From NCBI GenBank assembly GCA_002278935.1, contig NCJL01000005.1, forward strand, positions 1 through 64,000: a stretch of 64,000 nt of DNA. The letters run 5' to 3'. Both the position numbers and the translations under genes were made by a program. The stretch comes from Gallionellales bacterium 39-52-133. GTDB taxonomy: Bacteria > Pseudomonadota > Gammaproteobacteria > Burkholderiales > Gallionellaceae. Each line of letters begins with the position of its first letter. Positions within the stretch are counted from its first letter, which is position 1. Of the stretch, positions 8,609 to 18,844 are shown one piece after another. The notes beneath the pieces were generated by a model. It was not told the DNA's origin, did not search any database, and worked only from the letters and a program-made list of their open reading frames with translations.

Positions 8609-8910
8609 TTGAATCGCAGGTAAATCGCTGTGTAATTGACGGCGAGCTGGTTGAGCTGGACGATTTGCGTTACACCCCGGCGGGGTTGGCGCGAGTGGGA
8701 TTAAAAATACGCCATGTTTCATCGCAACAGGAAGCGGGTATTGCACGGCAGGTCAAGTGCGATATTCCGGCAATCTCTCTTGATGCGGCTGCACTGAAAG
8801 CAAGCAAATTATTGCTCGGGCAGCAGGTGAGGGTGGAGGGTTTTTTGGCTCAGCGCAGTTTGCGCAATTCGCAACTGATACTGCATATTGACAACATAAT
8901 ATTGAAATAA
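8605..8910 (+). CDS. priB: Primosomal replication protein N (PriB)
   Basis: A 101-aa OB-fold single-strand DNA-binding protein of the primosome that helps PriA reload DnaB at stalled forks. The start is a TTG at 8605 that overlaps the rpsF TGA; no ATG occurs in this frame before the conserved [22 protein letters not shown] region, so TTG is the only reasonable start. This suggests translational coupling to S6. The location between rpsF and rpsR is typical for beta- and gammaproteobacteria. Confidence 0.93.
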   Translation: MIESQVNRCVIDGELVELDDLRYTPAGLARVGLKIRHVSSQQEAGIARQVKCDIPAISLDAAALKASKLLLGQQVRVEGFLAQRSLRNSQLILHIDNIILK

Positions 8911-8920
8911 GGGGCACAAC

Positions 8921-9190
8921 ATGGCTCGTGTATTTAAGAAAAAAGATGACAAGAAGACAAATTCTTCGCGTCAATTGTTCAAGCGTCGCAAATTCTGCCG
9001 CTTTACTGCCGAGAAAATCGCAGAAGTGGATTACAAGGATATCAATATCCTTAAGGAATTTGTTTCTGAAAATGGCAAGCTTATCCCGGCCCGTATTACC
9101 GGCACCAAAGCGCGCTATCAACGTCAACTGAGTGTTGCGGTTAAGCGTGCGCGTTTCCTGGCACTGCTGACTTACACTGACTTGCATTAA
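8921..9190 (+). CDS. rpsR: 30S ribosomal protein S18
   Basis: An 89-aa basic protein; S18 forms a heterodimer with S6 on the 30S platform. It contains the conserved [19 protein letters not shown] segment and the C-terminal [21 protein letters not shown] spacing of 10 bp after priB with a GGGGCACAAC context indicates the same operon. Confidence 0.98.
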   Translation: MARVFKKKDDKKTNSSRQLFKRRKFCRFTAEKIAEVDYKDINILKEFVSENGKLIPARITGTKARYQRQLSVAVKRARFLALLTYTDLH

Positions 9191-9201
9191 GGAGAACATA
9201 C

Positions 9202-9651
9202 ATGCAAATTATCCTGATGGAAAAAGTGGTTAACCTCGGCACCCTGGGCGATGTGGTTAAAGTTAAAAATGGTTATGCACGTAACTTCCTGATCCCGCAA
9301 GGCAAAGCCAAGCGTGCAACAGAAGCCAACGTTGCTGATTTCGCAGTGCGCCGCGTTGCACTGGAAGCTGCCGAGCATGCCAAGGTAGCTGAAGCGCAGG
9401 CGCGTGCAGAGAAGCTGAACGGCTTGACTGTACAAATCTCGCAAAAAGCCGGCGTAGACGGCAAGCTGTTTGGTTCTGTAACCAATGGTGATATTGCTGC
9501 TGCCCTGGTTGCACTGGGCTTCGCTGTAGATAAAGCGCAAGTACGCATGCCTCTCGGTCATATCAAGATGATCGGTGATCATCCGATTACCCTGGGTCTG
9601 CATACAGACGTGGTTGCCAATATTACTGTTTCGGTATTGGGCGAACACTAA
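9202..9651 (+). CDS. rplI: 50S ribosomal protein L9
   Basis: A 149-aa protein of standard length; L9 binds 23S rRNA near the L1 stalk and limits frameshifting. It begins [22 protein letters not shown], with [14 protein letters not shown], the N-terminal RNA-binding domain signature. It is preceded by AAGGAGA and is the last gene before the terminator at 9676. Confidence 0.98.
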   Translation: MQIILMEKVVNLGTLGDVVKVKNGYARNFLIPQGKAKRATEANVADFAVRRVALEAAEHAKVAEAQARAEKLNGLTVQISQKAGVDGKLFGSVTNGDIAAALVALGFAVDKAQVRMPLGHIKMIGDHPITLGLHTDVVANITVSVLGEH

Positions 9652-9675
9652 ACCTGTTTTGTTTTTAGCGGGTTA

Positions 9676-9705
9676 AAAAAAGGGCTGGAGACAGCCCTTT
9701 TTTGT
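9676..9705 (+). terminator. Intrinsic terminator after rplI
   Basis: AAGGGCTG (9680-9687), loop GAGA, CAGCCCTT (9692-9699), then a T run. It ends the rpsF operon, so dnaB probably has its own promoter or depends on read-through. Confidence 0.9.
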
Positions 9706-9774
9706 TTTCCAATTTCCTTGTTTAACGAGGTAGAATTCCCCCCTGTTTTTCTGTCACGCATCCGGCCTATCATC

Positions 9775-11163
9775 ATGCAAAACTACGCTGCACCCGTATC
9801 CGACCCACAACTTGATTCGATTAAGCTGCCGCCTCACTCGGTCGAGGCGGAGCAATCGGTTCTGGGCGGGATTTTGCTGGATACCACGGCGTGGGACAAG
9901 ATTACCGACATCTTGCAGGAGCAGGATTTCTACCGTTACGAACACAGGCTGATATTTCGCCATATTTCGAAGCTGACTGAACACGCTAAACCGGTGGATG
10001 TGATTACGGTTGCAGAGTCACTGGAAAGCAATGCCGAGCTGGATAAGGCGGGAGGTTTGTCTTATTTGGGCTCGCTTGCGCAGAATGTGCCGTCCGCTGC
10101 CAATATTCGCCGCTATGCCGAAATCGTGCGCGAGCGCGCAGTGATGCGCAAGTTGGCGGAAGTAGGTACGGAAATCGCTACAAGTGCTTACAATCCGGGC
10201 GGGCGCGACGCTGGTCAGCTGCTCGACGAGGCGGAAAGCCGCGTATTTGAGATCTCCGAGTCGGGTGAGCGGGGTAAACAGGGTTTTGTGGCTATTCCAC
10301 CGCTATTGACGCAAGTGGTTGAGCGTATTGAAACCCTGTATTCGCGTGACAATGCCAGCGATGTAACCGGCATCGCGACCGGATTCACTGATCTGGACAG
10401 TATGACCTCAGGCTTGCAGCCCGGTGATCTGGTTATTGTGGCGGGGCGACCCAGTATGGGAAAAACAGCCTTTTCAGTCAATATTGCCGAACATGTTGCG
10501 CTGGAAGTAAACAAGCCAGTCGCCATTTTTAGTATGGAAATGGGTGGAACGCAGTTGGCCATGCGTATGATAGGCTCGGTAGGCCGGCTCAATCAGCACA
10601 CCTTGCGCACAGGCAAGCTTGAGGATGATGACTGGTCACGCATGACGCATGCGCTCGGACGATTGAACGATGCGCCCATTTTTATCGATGAAACGGCCGC
10701 ATTAAACTCTCTGGAATTGCGATCCCGTGCCAGGCGGCTGTCGCGCCAGAATGATGGCCTGGGTTTGATCGTGATCGACTACATCCAGCTAATGTCTTCA
10801 CCTGCGAGCAAGGGTGGGGAAAATCGTGCGACGGAAATTTCAGAAATTTCGCGTTCGCTTAAATCTTTGGCCAAGGAGCTGCAGGTGCCCGTAATTGCAC
10901 TTTCCCAGCTTAATCGTAGCCTGGAGCAGCGCCCCAACAAACGCCCTATCATGTCGGACCTGCGCGAATCAGGCGCGATTGAGCAGGATGCCGATCTGAT
11001 TTTGTTCATCTATCGCGATGAAGTTTATAACCCGGATTCACCCGATAAAGGCAAGGCCGAAATCATCATCGCAAAGCAGCGTAACGGTCCAATAGGCAAG
11101 GTCGAGTTGACCTTCCGCGGCGAATACACGCGGTTTGAGAATTACGCATCTTCGCAATACTGA
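9775..11163 (+). CDS. dnaB: Replicative DNA helicase DnaB
   Basis: A 462-aa hexameric 5'-3' helicase that unwinds DNA at the fork and binds primase. Start chosen at the ATG giving MQNYAAPVSDPQ; the frame is open further upstream but that part is not conserved. The N-terminal DnaB domain (LPPHSVEAEQSVLGGILLD) is followed by a linker and the RecA-like core with Walker A GRPSMGKTAFS, Walker B LIVIDYIQLM, DnaB motif SRSLKSLAKEL, and SDLRESGAIEQDADLI. No intein is present. Confidence 0.97.
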   Translation: MQNYAAPVSDPQLDSIKLPPHSVEAEQSVLGGILLDTTAWDKITDILQEQDFYRYEHRLIFRHISKLTEHAKPVDVITVAESLESNAELDKAGGLSYLGSLAQNVPSAANIRRYAEIVRERAVMRKLAEVGTEIATSAYNPGGRDAGQLLDEAESRVFEISESGERGKQGFVAIPPLLTQVVERIETLYSRDNASDVTGIATGFTDLDSMTSGLQPGDLVIVAGRPSMGKTAFSVNIAEHVALEVNKPVAIFSMEMGGTQLAMRMIGSVGRLNQHTLRTGKLEDDDWSRMTHALGRLNDAPIFIDETAALNSLELRSRARRLSRQNDGLGLIVIDYIQLMSSPASKGGENRATEISEISRSLKSLAKELQVPVIALSQLNRSLEQRPNKRPIMSDLRESGAIEQDADLILFIYRDEVYNPDSPDKGKAEIIIAKQRNGPIGKVELTFRGEYTRFENYASSQY

Positions 11164-11215
11164 GGTCTGCTTGCTGATCAGGGCTGACAGGATGAAAGTG
11201 AACATAAATAAAAGC

Positions 11216-11244
11216 TTGTGACGAATAGGCCAAATCTCTATAAT
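11216..11244 (+). promoter_or_regulatory. Promoter of the tRNA at 11258
   Basis: TTGTGA (-35, 11216-11221), a 17-bp spacer and a perfect TATAAT (-10, 11239-11244), followed by the GC-rich discriminator GCGGCC. The expected transcription start is about 7 bp before the mature tRNA 5' end. Confidence 0.8.
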
Positions 11245-11257
11245 GCGGCCTCGTTTT

Positions 11258-11332
11258 GGGAGCATATTTCAGCGGTAGAATATTTCCTCGACAAGGAAAA
11301 GGTCACTGGTTCGATCCCAGTTGCTCCCACCA
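11258..11332 (+). tRNA. tRNA-Val (anticodon GAC), unusual C33
   Basis: A 75-nt cloverleaf with encoded CCA: acceptor GGGAGCA / TGCTCCC with A73; D arm with TTTC and GAAT around AGCGGTA; anticodon stem TTTCC / GGAAA with loop TCGACAA; variable loop AGGTC; T stem ACTGG / CCAGT with loop TTCGATC. The loop places GAC at 34-36, a valine anticodon. Two oddities: position 33 is C instead of the near-universal U, and position 10 is T facing T25, so the outer D-stem pair is lost. The strong promoter argues that it is transcribed. Confidence 0.8.
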
Positions 11333-11369
11333 ATAAATAAATTTAATAAACATTTCACGTTTTTTTGGT

Positions 11370-11414
11370 AACAGTACTGAGTAACTTGACACCGGTACTG
11401 TTTCTTTTGATTAA
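11370..11414 (+). promoter_or_regulatory. Candidate promoter and flanking inverted repeat for the 11482 gene
   Basis: TTGACA at 11386-11391, 17 bp, then GATTAA at 11409-11414. An 8-bp perfect inverted repeat, AACAGTAC (11370-11377) and GTACTGTT (11395-11402), brackets the -35 box, as an operator would. The regulator is unknown. Confidence 0.4.
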
Positions 11415-11481
11415 AGTGACCATACGTATCGCTTGTGGAAGTAAAAAATTAATTCATAATTAATCTTGTGAGGGGATAAAA

Positions 11482-11970
11482 ATGTCATTGAATAAAATTA
11501 TAGTGGTGTTGCTAGTGTCACTGGGAATTGCATCAAGCGCATTTGCGGCGAGCAAGAATCGTGAATTGTCCTTGGATGGTAATTACATCGCAACGGATGG
11601 TCAGTCAGCATCTTTGCTGAATGCTTCTATTGGCCAGTTCATCACGCCACAAGTGGCTGTCGTGACAGCTCTCACATCGCAGCGAAATTTTGGTTACACT
11701 GCGACGACAATCGGTGTTGGTGGCAAATACTTTTTCTTTGATGGCTTCAAGGGTGACCTGGTTCCCTTTGCCGGCCTGGGTATAGGGTTGCGCCTGCAAG
11801 CTACTTCGACTGATTCGAATCATGGCTCTACCCAATATGACATCAATGGCGGCTTGGCATACTTTATGTCTGACAGTACTACGCTGGACGGAAGAATCAG
11901 GTTGTTGAGCTTTAATGATTCGAGCCCTGCGGTTATCGTGATGACAGCAGGCTTTAGTCAGCGTTTCTAA
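11482..11970 (+). CDS. Small outer-membrane beta-barrel protein (unknown)
   Basis: A 162-aa protein with a signal peptide cleaved after about residue 22 (VSLGIASSAFAA). The mature part is a run of alternating polar and hydrophobic strands (VAVVTALTSQRNF, TTIGVGGKYFFFDG, VPFAGLGIGLRLQ, TLDGRIRLLSFND) and ends in Phe (GFSQRF), as outer-membrane barrels do. It resembles small OmpW- or OmpA-barrel-like proteins in layout, but I cannot assign a family. A good GAGGGGATAAAA ribosome site precedes the ATG. It stands alone. Confidence 0.7.
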   Translation: MSLNKIIVVLLVSLGIASSAFAASKNRELSLDGNYIATDGQSASLLNASIGQFITPQVAVVTALTSQRNFGYTATTIGVGGKYFFFDGFKGDLVPFAGLGIGLRLQATSTDSNHGSTQYDINGGLAYFMSDSTTLDGRIRLLSFNDSSPAVIVMTAGFSQRF

Positions 11971-12060
11971 TGTAAAATCAGTTTGTTATGTAAGGCATGA
12001 TTTAGTCAGGCTTTACAGGTTTGCAGCAAGCTGATTGAAAAGATTCGACGGACTAAGACT

Positions 12061-12090
12061 AACGCCCTGAAACGTATGGGGCGTTTTTTA
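12061..12090 (+). terminator. Intrinsic terminator upstream of thrS
   Basis: AACGCCC (12061-12067), a loop, GGGCGTT (12079-12085), then a T run. It lies 90 bp after the 11482 gene and could end its transcript, or act as an attenuator in the thrS leader if the thrS promoter is further upstream. Confidence 0.75.
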
Positions 12091-12121
12091 TATTTAGCAG
12101 TACTGCTTATTCTATTTAAAC

Positions 12122-12140
12122 GCGGCATTGCCGCATTTTT
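12122..12140 (+). terminator. Second terminator-like hairpin in the thrS leader
   Basis: GCGGC-ATT-GCCGC followed by ATTTTTC, ending 18 bp before the thrS start. Its position just in front of a tRNA-synthetase gene would suit attenuation, but no T-box or leader peptide is recognisable. Confidence 0.45.
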
Positions 12141-12157
12141 CTTTATTAAGAGCCTAT

Positions 12158-14062
12158 ATGCCTGTAATCACTTTGCCTGACGGTTCACAACGCAGTTATG
12201 AAAAGCCGGTAACTGTTGCCGATGTTGCCGCCAGCATAGGTGCCGGTTTGGCGCGCGCAGCATTGGCTGGCAAGGTGGACGGCCAGCTTGTGGATACGTC
12301 GTACCTGATGAGTGCGGATGCATCCCTGTCCATCATTACAGACAAGGATGCGGATGGTCTGGATATTATCCGCCACTCCACTTCCCATTTGATGGCTTAT
12401 GCGGTGAAGGAGCTGTTCCCGGAAGCGCAGGTGACTATTGGGCCCGTGATCGAAAATGGCTTTTACTACGATTTTTCTTACGCTCGTCCGTTTACGCCTG
12501 AAGACCTTGCTGCAATTGAGAAGCGCATGGGCGAATTGTCCAGGAAAGATATTCCTGTTACGCGCAAAGTGATGGCGCGCGATGACGCTGTCGCTTATTT
12601 CAAGGGTATAGGCGAGCATTACAAAGCAGAGATTATTGCGTCAATTCCGGCTGACCAGGATGTGTCGCTTTATACCGAGGGTGATTTTACTGACTTGTGC
12701 CGTGGGCCGCATGTGCCTTCTACCGGCAAACTCAAGGTGTTCAAGCTGATGAAGCTGGCTGGTGCCTACTGGCGCGGCGATGCAAAGAATGAAATGCTGC
12801 AGCGAATTTACGGCACGGCGTGGGCTAAAAAGGAAGATCTGGAAGCCTATCTGCATCGTCTGGAAGAGGCAGAAAAGCGTGATCACCGAAAACTGGGCAA
12901 GCAGCTCAACTTGTTCCATATGCAGGATGATGCACCCGGCATGGTGTTCTGGCACCCGCATGGCTGGGTAATCTGGCAAGAAGTGGAACAGTATATGCGT
13001 ACCAAATTCCGTGAATATGGGTATCAGGAAGTGCGCACGCCGACGATACTGGATCGCACGCTGTGGGAAAAATCCGGTCACTGGGAAAATTACAAGGACA
13101 ATATGTTCAGTACCCATTCAGAAGCCCGCGATTACGCGGTGAAGCCGATGAATTGCCCAGGCCATGTGCAGATATTTAACCAGGGGTTGCATAGCTATCG
13201 CGAATTACCCATGCGACTGGCAGAATTTGGTTCCTGCCATCGCAACGAACCTTCCGGCTCCTTGCACGGATTGATGCGGGTGCGTGGTTTCATTCAGGAC
13301 GATGCACATATTTTTTGTGCGGAGAATCAGATTGAGGCAGAAGTGGCCACCTTTATCGTGATGCTGCAAAAGGTGTATGCCGATTTTGATTTCCATGATG
13401 TCTTGGTAAAATTGTCTACACGTCCGGTAAAACGTGTGGGTTCCGATGAAAGCTGGGATAAGGCGGAGGCGGCACTGGCCGCAGCGCTGAAACAAAACAA
13501 TCTGGAGTTCGAATTGCAGCCTGGCGAAGGCGCATTCTATGGTCCGAAGATAGAGTTTTCCCTGAAGGATTCGCTAGGACGAGTCTGGCAATGCGGCACG
13601 ATACAGCTGGACTTTAATTTGCCCATGCGTCTGGGTGCAGAATATGTCGATGACGACAACTCGCGCAAAATACCCGTTATGCTGCACAGGGCTATTCTGG
13701 GCTCGCTGGAGCGTTTTATCGGCATTTTGATTGAGCACCATGCCGGCGCTTTCCCGTTGTGGCTGGCACCAGTGCAGATGGTGGTGATGAATATTTCACA
13801 GGCGCAGGACGAATATGCGACGCAAGTGACGCAAACTTTGCAGCGCGCTGGTTTCCGCGCGCAGTCAGATTTGCGTAATGAGAAGATTACCTATAAAATA
13901 CGAGAACATAGCTTGCAAAAATTACCTTACCAACTGATTGTTGGTGACAAGGAAATGGCTGCAGGCCTAGTCGCCGTGCGAACCCGCCAGGGTGAAGACC
14001 TTGGGCAGATGTCGGTAGCAGCGTTCCTGGAGCGCCTGCGGTCCGATCTGGCCAAGCAATAA
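12158..14062 (+). CDS. thrS: Threonyl-tRNA synthetase
   Basis: A 634-aa class II synthetase that charges tRNA-Thr. Start taken at [12 protein letters not shown], the standard N-terminus; an upstream in-frame TTG is not conserved. Domains: TGS (1-60), second additional editing domain with [16 protein letters not shown] and [13 protein letters not shown] (about 65-225), catalytic core with motif 2 [21 protein letters not shown] and motif 3 [17 protein letters not shown], and the C-terminal anticodon-binding domain. The infC gene follows after 43 bp. Confidence 0.97.
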   Translation: MPVITLPDGSQRSYEKPVTVADVAASIGAGLARAALAGKVDGQLVDTSYLMSADASLSIITDKDADGLDIIRHSTSHLMAYAVKELFPEAQVTIGPVIENGFYYDFSYARPFTPEDLAAIEKRMGELSRKDIPVTRKVMARDDAVAYFKGIGEHYKAEIIASIPADQDVSLYTEGDFTDLCRGPHVPSTGKLKVFKLMKLAGAYWRGDAKNEMLQRIYGTAWAKKEDLEAYLHRLEEAEKRDHRKLGKQLNLFHMQDDAPGMVFWHPHGWVIWQEVEQYMRTKFREYGYQEVRTPTILDRTLWEKSGHWENYKDNMFSTHSEARDYAVKPMNCPGHVQIFNQGLHSYRELPMRLAEFGSCHRNEPSGSLHGLMRVRGFIQDDAHIFCAENQIEAEVATFIVMLQKVYADFDFHDVLVKLSTRPVKRVGSDESWDKAEAALAAALKQNNLEFELQPGEGAFYGPKIEFSLKDSLGRVWQCGTIQLDFNLPMRLGAEYVDDDNSRKIPVMLHRAILGSLERFIGILIEHHAGAFPLWLAPVQMVVMNISQAQDEYATQVTQTLQRAGFRAQSDLRNEKITYKIREHSLQKLPYQLIVGDKEMAAGLVAVRTRQGEDLGQMSVAAFLERLRSDLAKQ

Positions 14063-14105
14063 CTGTGGCAGCACGGTTTAATTTTGTGTAAATGGAGAAT
14101 TTGCA

Positions 14106-14624
14106 ATAGCTCAAGATAAATCACAGCGCATGAACGAGCAGATAACGGCACCACAGGTGCGGCTCATTGATGCAGAGGGAGAACCGGTCGGCATCGTGTC
14201 CATAGCGGAAGCGTTGCGTTTAGCAGAAGAAGCAGATCTGGATCTGGTTGAAATCGCGCCCTTGGCGGAACCGCCGGTTTGTCGCGTAATGGATATCGGC
14301 AAGTTTAAATATGCCGAAAGCAAGAAGCAGCACGAAGCCAAGCTCAAGCAGAAACAGGTACAGATCAAGGAAGTCAAGTTTCGCCCGGGCACGGATGAAG
14401 GCGATTACAACATCAAGATGCGTAATCTGATCAAGTTTCTGGCCGATGGCGACAAGACCAAGATCACGTTGCGTTTCCGTGGTCGTGAAATTGCGCATCA
14501 GCAAATCGGCATGCAGTTGATGGAGCGCATACGTCAGGATTTGCTTGAGCACGGTACCGTAGAGCAATTTCCAAAAATGGAAGGCCGCCAGATGGTGATG
14601 ATGCTGTCGCCAAAGAAGAAATAA
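14106..14624 (+). CDS. infC: Translation initiation factor IF-3 (ATA start)
   Basis: IF-3 binds the 30S subunit and enforces correct start-codon choice. I place the start at ATA (14106), giving [22 protein letters not shown] (172 aa), because GGAG at 14094-14097 is well spaced from it and the segment before the first ATG (14130) continues the conserved N-terminus. IF-3 genes are known to use rare starts (AUU in E. coli), which IF-3 itself discriminates against, giving autoregulation. [21 protein letters not shown] is the family signature and [19 protein letters not shown] the C-terminus. Confidence 0.93.
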   Translation: MAQDKSQRMNEQITAPQVRLIDAEGEPVGIVSIAEALRLAEEADLDLVEIAPLAEPPVCRVMDIGKFKYAESKKQHEAKLKQKQVQIKEVKFRPGTDEGDYNIKMRNLIKFLADGDKTKITLRFRGREIAHQQIGMQLMERIRQDLLEHGTVEQFPKMEGRQMVMMLSPKKK

Positions 14625-14645
14625 GGCACACTTCCCAGAATAAAT

Positions 14646-14695
14646 ACTGTGTTGATTAAGGGACTGGTCAACACAGTTTAGTAGTAAACAGTCCC
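14646..14695 (+). ncRNA. H-type pseudoknot in the rpmI-rplT leader (candidate L20 operator)
   Basis: Stem 1: ACTGTGTTGA (14646-14655) pairs perfectly with TCAACACAGT (14668-14677). The loop contains GGGACTG (14660-14666), which pairs perfectly with CAGTCCC (14689-14695) downstream, giving a 10-bp plus 7-bp H-type pseudoknot with connecting loops of 4, 1 and 11 nt, which is sterically reasonable. In E. coli L20 represses this operon by binding a pseudoknot in the leader. The assignment to L20 rests on position and topology. Confidence 0.7.
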
Positions 14696-14721
14696 ATATA
14701 AGTGATTTCAGGTTATCAAGT

Positions 14722-14736
14722 GTTCCTGTCAGGAAC
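14722..14736 (+). ncRNA. Second leader hairpin before rpmI
   Basis: GTTCC-TGTCA-GGAAC, a 5-bp stem with a 5-nt loop, 30 bp before the rpmI start. E. coli has a second L20 site that is a simple stem-loop downstream of the pseudoknot; this hairpin is in the corresponding place. Confidence 0.4.
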
Positions 14737-14766
14737 CTCCTGGCGTCATCAAATAAAGGAGTTGTC

Positions 14767-14964
14767 ATGCCTAAAATGAAAACCAAGAGCAGCGCCAAAA
14801 AGCGCTTCAAGGTTCGTGCTGGCGGAAGCATCAAGCGTTCGCAAGCGTTCAAACGTCATATTCTGACCAAGAAAACCACCAAAAATAAACGTCAGTTGCG
14901 TGGTACTACTGGCGTTCACGAGAGCAACACGGCGTCTGTACGCGCCATGATGCCTTACGCATAA
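14767..14964 (+). CDS. rpmI: 50S ribosomal protein L35
   Basis: A 65-aa highly basic protein, [20 protein letters not shown], the standard L35 sequence and length. A strong AAAGGAG site precedes the ATG. L20 follows after 9 bp. Confidence 0.97.
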   Translation: MPKMKTKSSAKKRFKVRAGGSIKRSQAFKRHILTKKTTKNKRQLRGTTGVHESNTASVRAMMPYA

Positions 14965-14973
14965 GGAGTCAAC

Positions 14974-15333
14974 ATGCCAAGAGTTAAACGTGGTGTCACG
15001 GCGCGCGCGCGTCACAAGAAAGTTTTAGACCAGGCCAAGGGTTACCGCGGTCGTCGCAAGAACGTCTACCGAATTGCCAAACAAGCGGTAATGAAGGCTG
15101 GACAATATGCTTATCGCGATCGCAGGCAGCGCAAGCGTCAATTCCGCACCTTGTGGATTGCGCGTATCAATGCGGCTGCACGCGAGCAGGGTATGTGCTA
15201 CAGCGTATTCATGAACGGTTTGAAGAAAGCCGAGATCAATCTGGATCGTAAAGTATTGTCCGATATCGCTGTATTTGACAAGCCTGCGTTTGTGCAGATT
15301 GTTGCACAGGCTAAGGCTAGTCTAGGTCTGTAA
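14974..15333 (+). CDS. rplT: 50S ribosomal protein L20
   Basis: A 119-aa protein starting [19 protein letters not shown], with [19 protein letters not shown] and the C-terminal globular domain. L20 is an early 23S rRNA-binding assembly protein and, in several bacteria, the repressor of its own operon through the leader RNA. It is followed directly by a strong terminator. Confidence 0.98.
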   Translation: MPRVKRGVTARARHKKVLDQAKGYRGRRKNVYRIAKQAVMKAGQYAYRDRRQRKRQFRTLWIARINAAAREQGMCYSVFMNGLKKAEINLDRKVLSDIAVFDKPAFVQIVAQAKASLGL

Positions 15334-15350
15334 GCGTTCTGATCGAATTG

Positions 15351-15378
15351 AAGGAGGCGTTTATCGCCTCCTTTTTTA
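15351..15378 (+). terminator. Intrinsic terminator between rplT and pheS
   Basis: AAGGAGGCG (15351-15359), loop TTTAT, CGCCTCCTT (15365-15373), T run. A perfect 9-bp stem. No Phe-rich leader peptide of the E. coli pheM type is visible before it, so this seems an ordinary terminator, though partial read-through into pheST is possible. Confidence 0.92.
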
Positions 15379-15453
15379 TTTGAGGCTGTTCAGTAATCCA
15401 GATTTCCATAGCGAGAGATATCCGGAAATTTTGATCATTGAGCTGTTTCCTGA

Positions 15454-16473
<1,020 letters not shown>

Positions 16474-16480
16474 ACTGAAT

Positions 16481-18835
16481 ATGCAATTTTCTGAATCATG
16501 GTTGCGCAGCCTGGTAAACCCGTCACTCACAAGTGAGGAACTGGCTCATCTACTGACGATGGCCGGGCTCGAAGTTGAAGAGAGCCGTCCTGTAGCTGCT
16601 GTTTTCGACCATGTCGTGGTTGCTCAGGTGTTAAGCAAAGGCAAGCATCCCGATGCCGATCGTCTGAATATATTGACGGTGAATACAGGCCAGGGAGAGC
16701 CACTGACCATCGTATGCGGCGCGCAGAACGTGAGTGTTGGTATGAAGGCGCCATGTGCTCTGGTTGGGGCAAAGTTACCCGGCATTGAGATCAAGCAGGC
16801 CAAGGTACGCGGTGTCGCCTCTTTCGGCATGATGTGTTCTGCCAAAGAGCTTGGGCTGGCAGATGAGAGTAGCGGATTACTGGAGTTGGCTGAGGATGCG
16901 TCTGTTGGCCAGAGTATCCGCGAGCACCTCGAACTGGACGACCATCTGCTGACGCTCAAATTGACACCCAATCGCAGTGACTGTCTGTCACTTTACGGTA
17001 TTGCACGCGAAGTTTCTGCGCTTACTGACACATCATTGTCACCCTTGCCAAAAACTTCATTCGTTCAAACAAGTGCTAAAAAAATCGCTGTCAAAGTCGC
17101 TGTACCGGAAGCCTGTCCGCGTTATGTCACGCGCGTTATTGCCGGTGTAAATGCAAGGGCAAGCACTCCGTTGTGGATGACCCGGCGTCTGGAACGTTGT
17201 GGCTTGCGCAGCATCAGTGCTATCGTCGATGTAACCAATTATGTACTGCTCGAAATGGGGCAGCCACTGCATGCTTTCGACTTGTCGAAACTGAATGGTG
17301 ATATTGAAGTTCGATTTGCAAAGCCCGGTGAGCAGTTGCAAGTATTGAACCAGCAGAATGTTGAATTGCAGCCCGATATGCTGGTTATTGCGGATGCCAG
17401 AGGTGCCGTGGCTTTGGCCGGTGTAATGGGCGGTGCGGCTACTGCGGTCGATGATGCGACGACGGAAATTTTGCTGGAAAGCGCATTCTTTTCGCCCAGC
17501 GTGATTGTTGGCAAATCGCGTCGTTTGGGTTTTGGTTCGGATTCTTCCTACCGGTTCGAGCGCGGTGTAGATTTTTCGATGACACAAGCAGCACTGGATC
17601 GGGCAACCCAACTGATTATCGATGTTTGCGGAGGGCAGGCTGGCCAGATCACTGAAGTGCTTGGTCAGTTGCCTGATCGCAAATCCGTCACCTTGCGTGT
17701 AGCACGAGTGCAGCGGGTATTGGGCATGCCCCTCGAGAGTAAAGAAATCTCGCAGATTTTGTCGCGGCTGGGAATGGAAGTGAAACAGAATGGCGAGGTT
17801 TTCAGCGTCACTCCCCCAAGCTACCGTTTTGACATCGCTATCGAAGAGGATCTGATAGAAGAGCTGGCACGTGTGCATGGATATGAAAATATTCCACCGC
17901 TCCCGCCACAGGCAACGATGAGTATCCTGCCGCAAGTCGAGGCGCAGCGGCCTTTGCCAAAATTGCGCCAGGCATTGGTGATGCGCGATTATCAGGAAGC
18001 CATCAACTATGCGTTTGTTGATGCAGCCTGGGAGCGCGACCTTTGTGCTAATAACGCGCCTATTGCGTTAAAAAACCCGATTGCCAGCCAGATGAGCGTG
18101 ATGCGCAGCAGCCTGTTGGGTGGCCTGCTCGCGTCCCTGCGTACCAATCTGGGACGCAAGCAGACACGTGTGAGGCTGTTTGAACTGGGTGCCTGCTTTA
18201 TGCCGGTGAATGGCAGTTATGCGCAGAGCGAGCGTGTTGCAGGGCTGGTTTATGGAGCCGCCTTGTCCGAGCAATGGGGGACAGAAGCGCGCAATGTCGA
18301 TTTCTACGATGTTAAAGGTGATGTTGAAGCTTTGTTTGCGCCGCGCAAACTAGTATTTGAAGCAGCGCACCATCCTGCGTCACATCCGGGGCGCTCTGCA
18401 TGTATTCTGCTGGATGGACAAGTTGTTGGCTGGTTGGGCGAACTGCATCCGCAATGGCAGCAACAGTATGATCTGCCATTATCCGCAGTATGGTTTGAAA
18501 TCGAACAATTGCCGTTATTGCAGGCCGGCATGCCAAAGATTACAGAAGTATCGCGCTTCCCAATGGTGCGCCGTGATATTGCCGTGCTGGTGGACGAGGC
18601 TATAACAGCGCAATCCCTGATACAGGCGATGCAGGCAGAAAATGCACCAAATGTGGTCGAGTTAGCGTTATTTGACCTTTATCGTGGAAAAGGTGTGACG
18701 GAAGGCAAAAAAAGCCTTGCATTCCGTGTGTTATTGCAAGATACTCAAAAAACTTTAACTGATATTGAAATTGAACAAAGTCTGTCGCAGCTTGTTATCG
18801 TGTTACAGCGAAACGGCGCGCAGTTGCGTGAATAA
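16481..18835 (+). CDS. pheT: Phenylalanyl-tRNA synthetase beta chain
   Basis: A 784-aa subunit, standard length for the bacterial form. Domains in order: N-terminal and OB-type tRNA-binding domain (about 39-150), B3/B4 editing domain (about 210-380) with VTNYVLLEMGQPLHAFD, B5 domain (about 400-475), a catalytic-like domain, and the FDX-ACB anticodon-binding domain at the C-terminus (VSRFPMVRRDIAVLVDE). Downstream ihfA follows after 9 bp, as in many proteobacteria. Confidence 0.97.
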   Translation: MQFSESWLRSLVNPSLTSEELAHLLTMAGLEVEESRPVAAVFDHVVVAQVLSKGKHPDADRLNILTVNTGQGEPLTIVCGAQNVSVGMKAPCALVGAKLPGIEIKQAKVRGVASFGMMCSAKELGLADESSGLLELAEDASVGQSIREHLELDDHLLTLKLTPNRSDCLSLYGIAREVSALTDTSLSPLPKTSFVQTSAKKIAVKVAVPEACPRYVTRVIAGVNARASTPLWMTRRLERCGLRSISAIVDVTNYVLLEMGQPLHAFDLSKLNGDIEVRFAKPGEQLQVLNQQNVELQPDMLVIADARGAVALAGVMGGAATAVDDATTEILLESAFFSPSVIVGKSRRLGFGSDSSYRFERGVDFSMTQAALDRATQLIIDVCGGQAGQITEVLGQLPDRKSVTLRVARVQRVLGMPLESKEISQILSRLGMEVKQNGEVFSVTPPSYRFDIAIEEDLIEELARVHGYENIPPLPPQATMSILPQVEAQRPLPKLRQALVMRDYQEAINYAFVDAAWERDLCANNAPIALKNPIASQMSVMRSSLLGGLLASLRTNLGRKQTRVRLFELGACFMPVNGSYAQSERVAGLVYGAALSEQWGTEARNVDFYDVKGDVEALFAPRKLVFEAAHHPASHPGRSACILLDGQVVGWLGELHPQWQQQYDLPLSAVWFEIEQLPLLQAGMPKITEVSRFPMVRRDIAVLVDEAITAQSLIQAMQAENAPNVVELALFDLYRGKGVTEGKKSLAFRVLLQDTQKTLTDIEIEQSLSQLVIVLQRNGAQLRE

Positions 18836-18844
18836 GGGGAAAGA

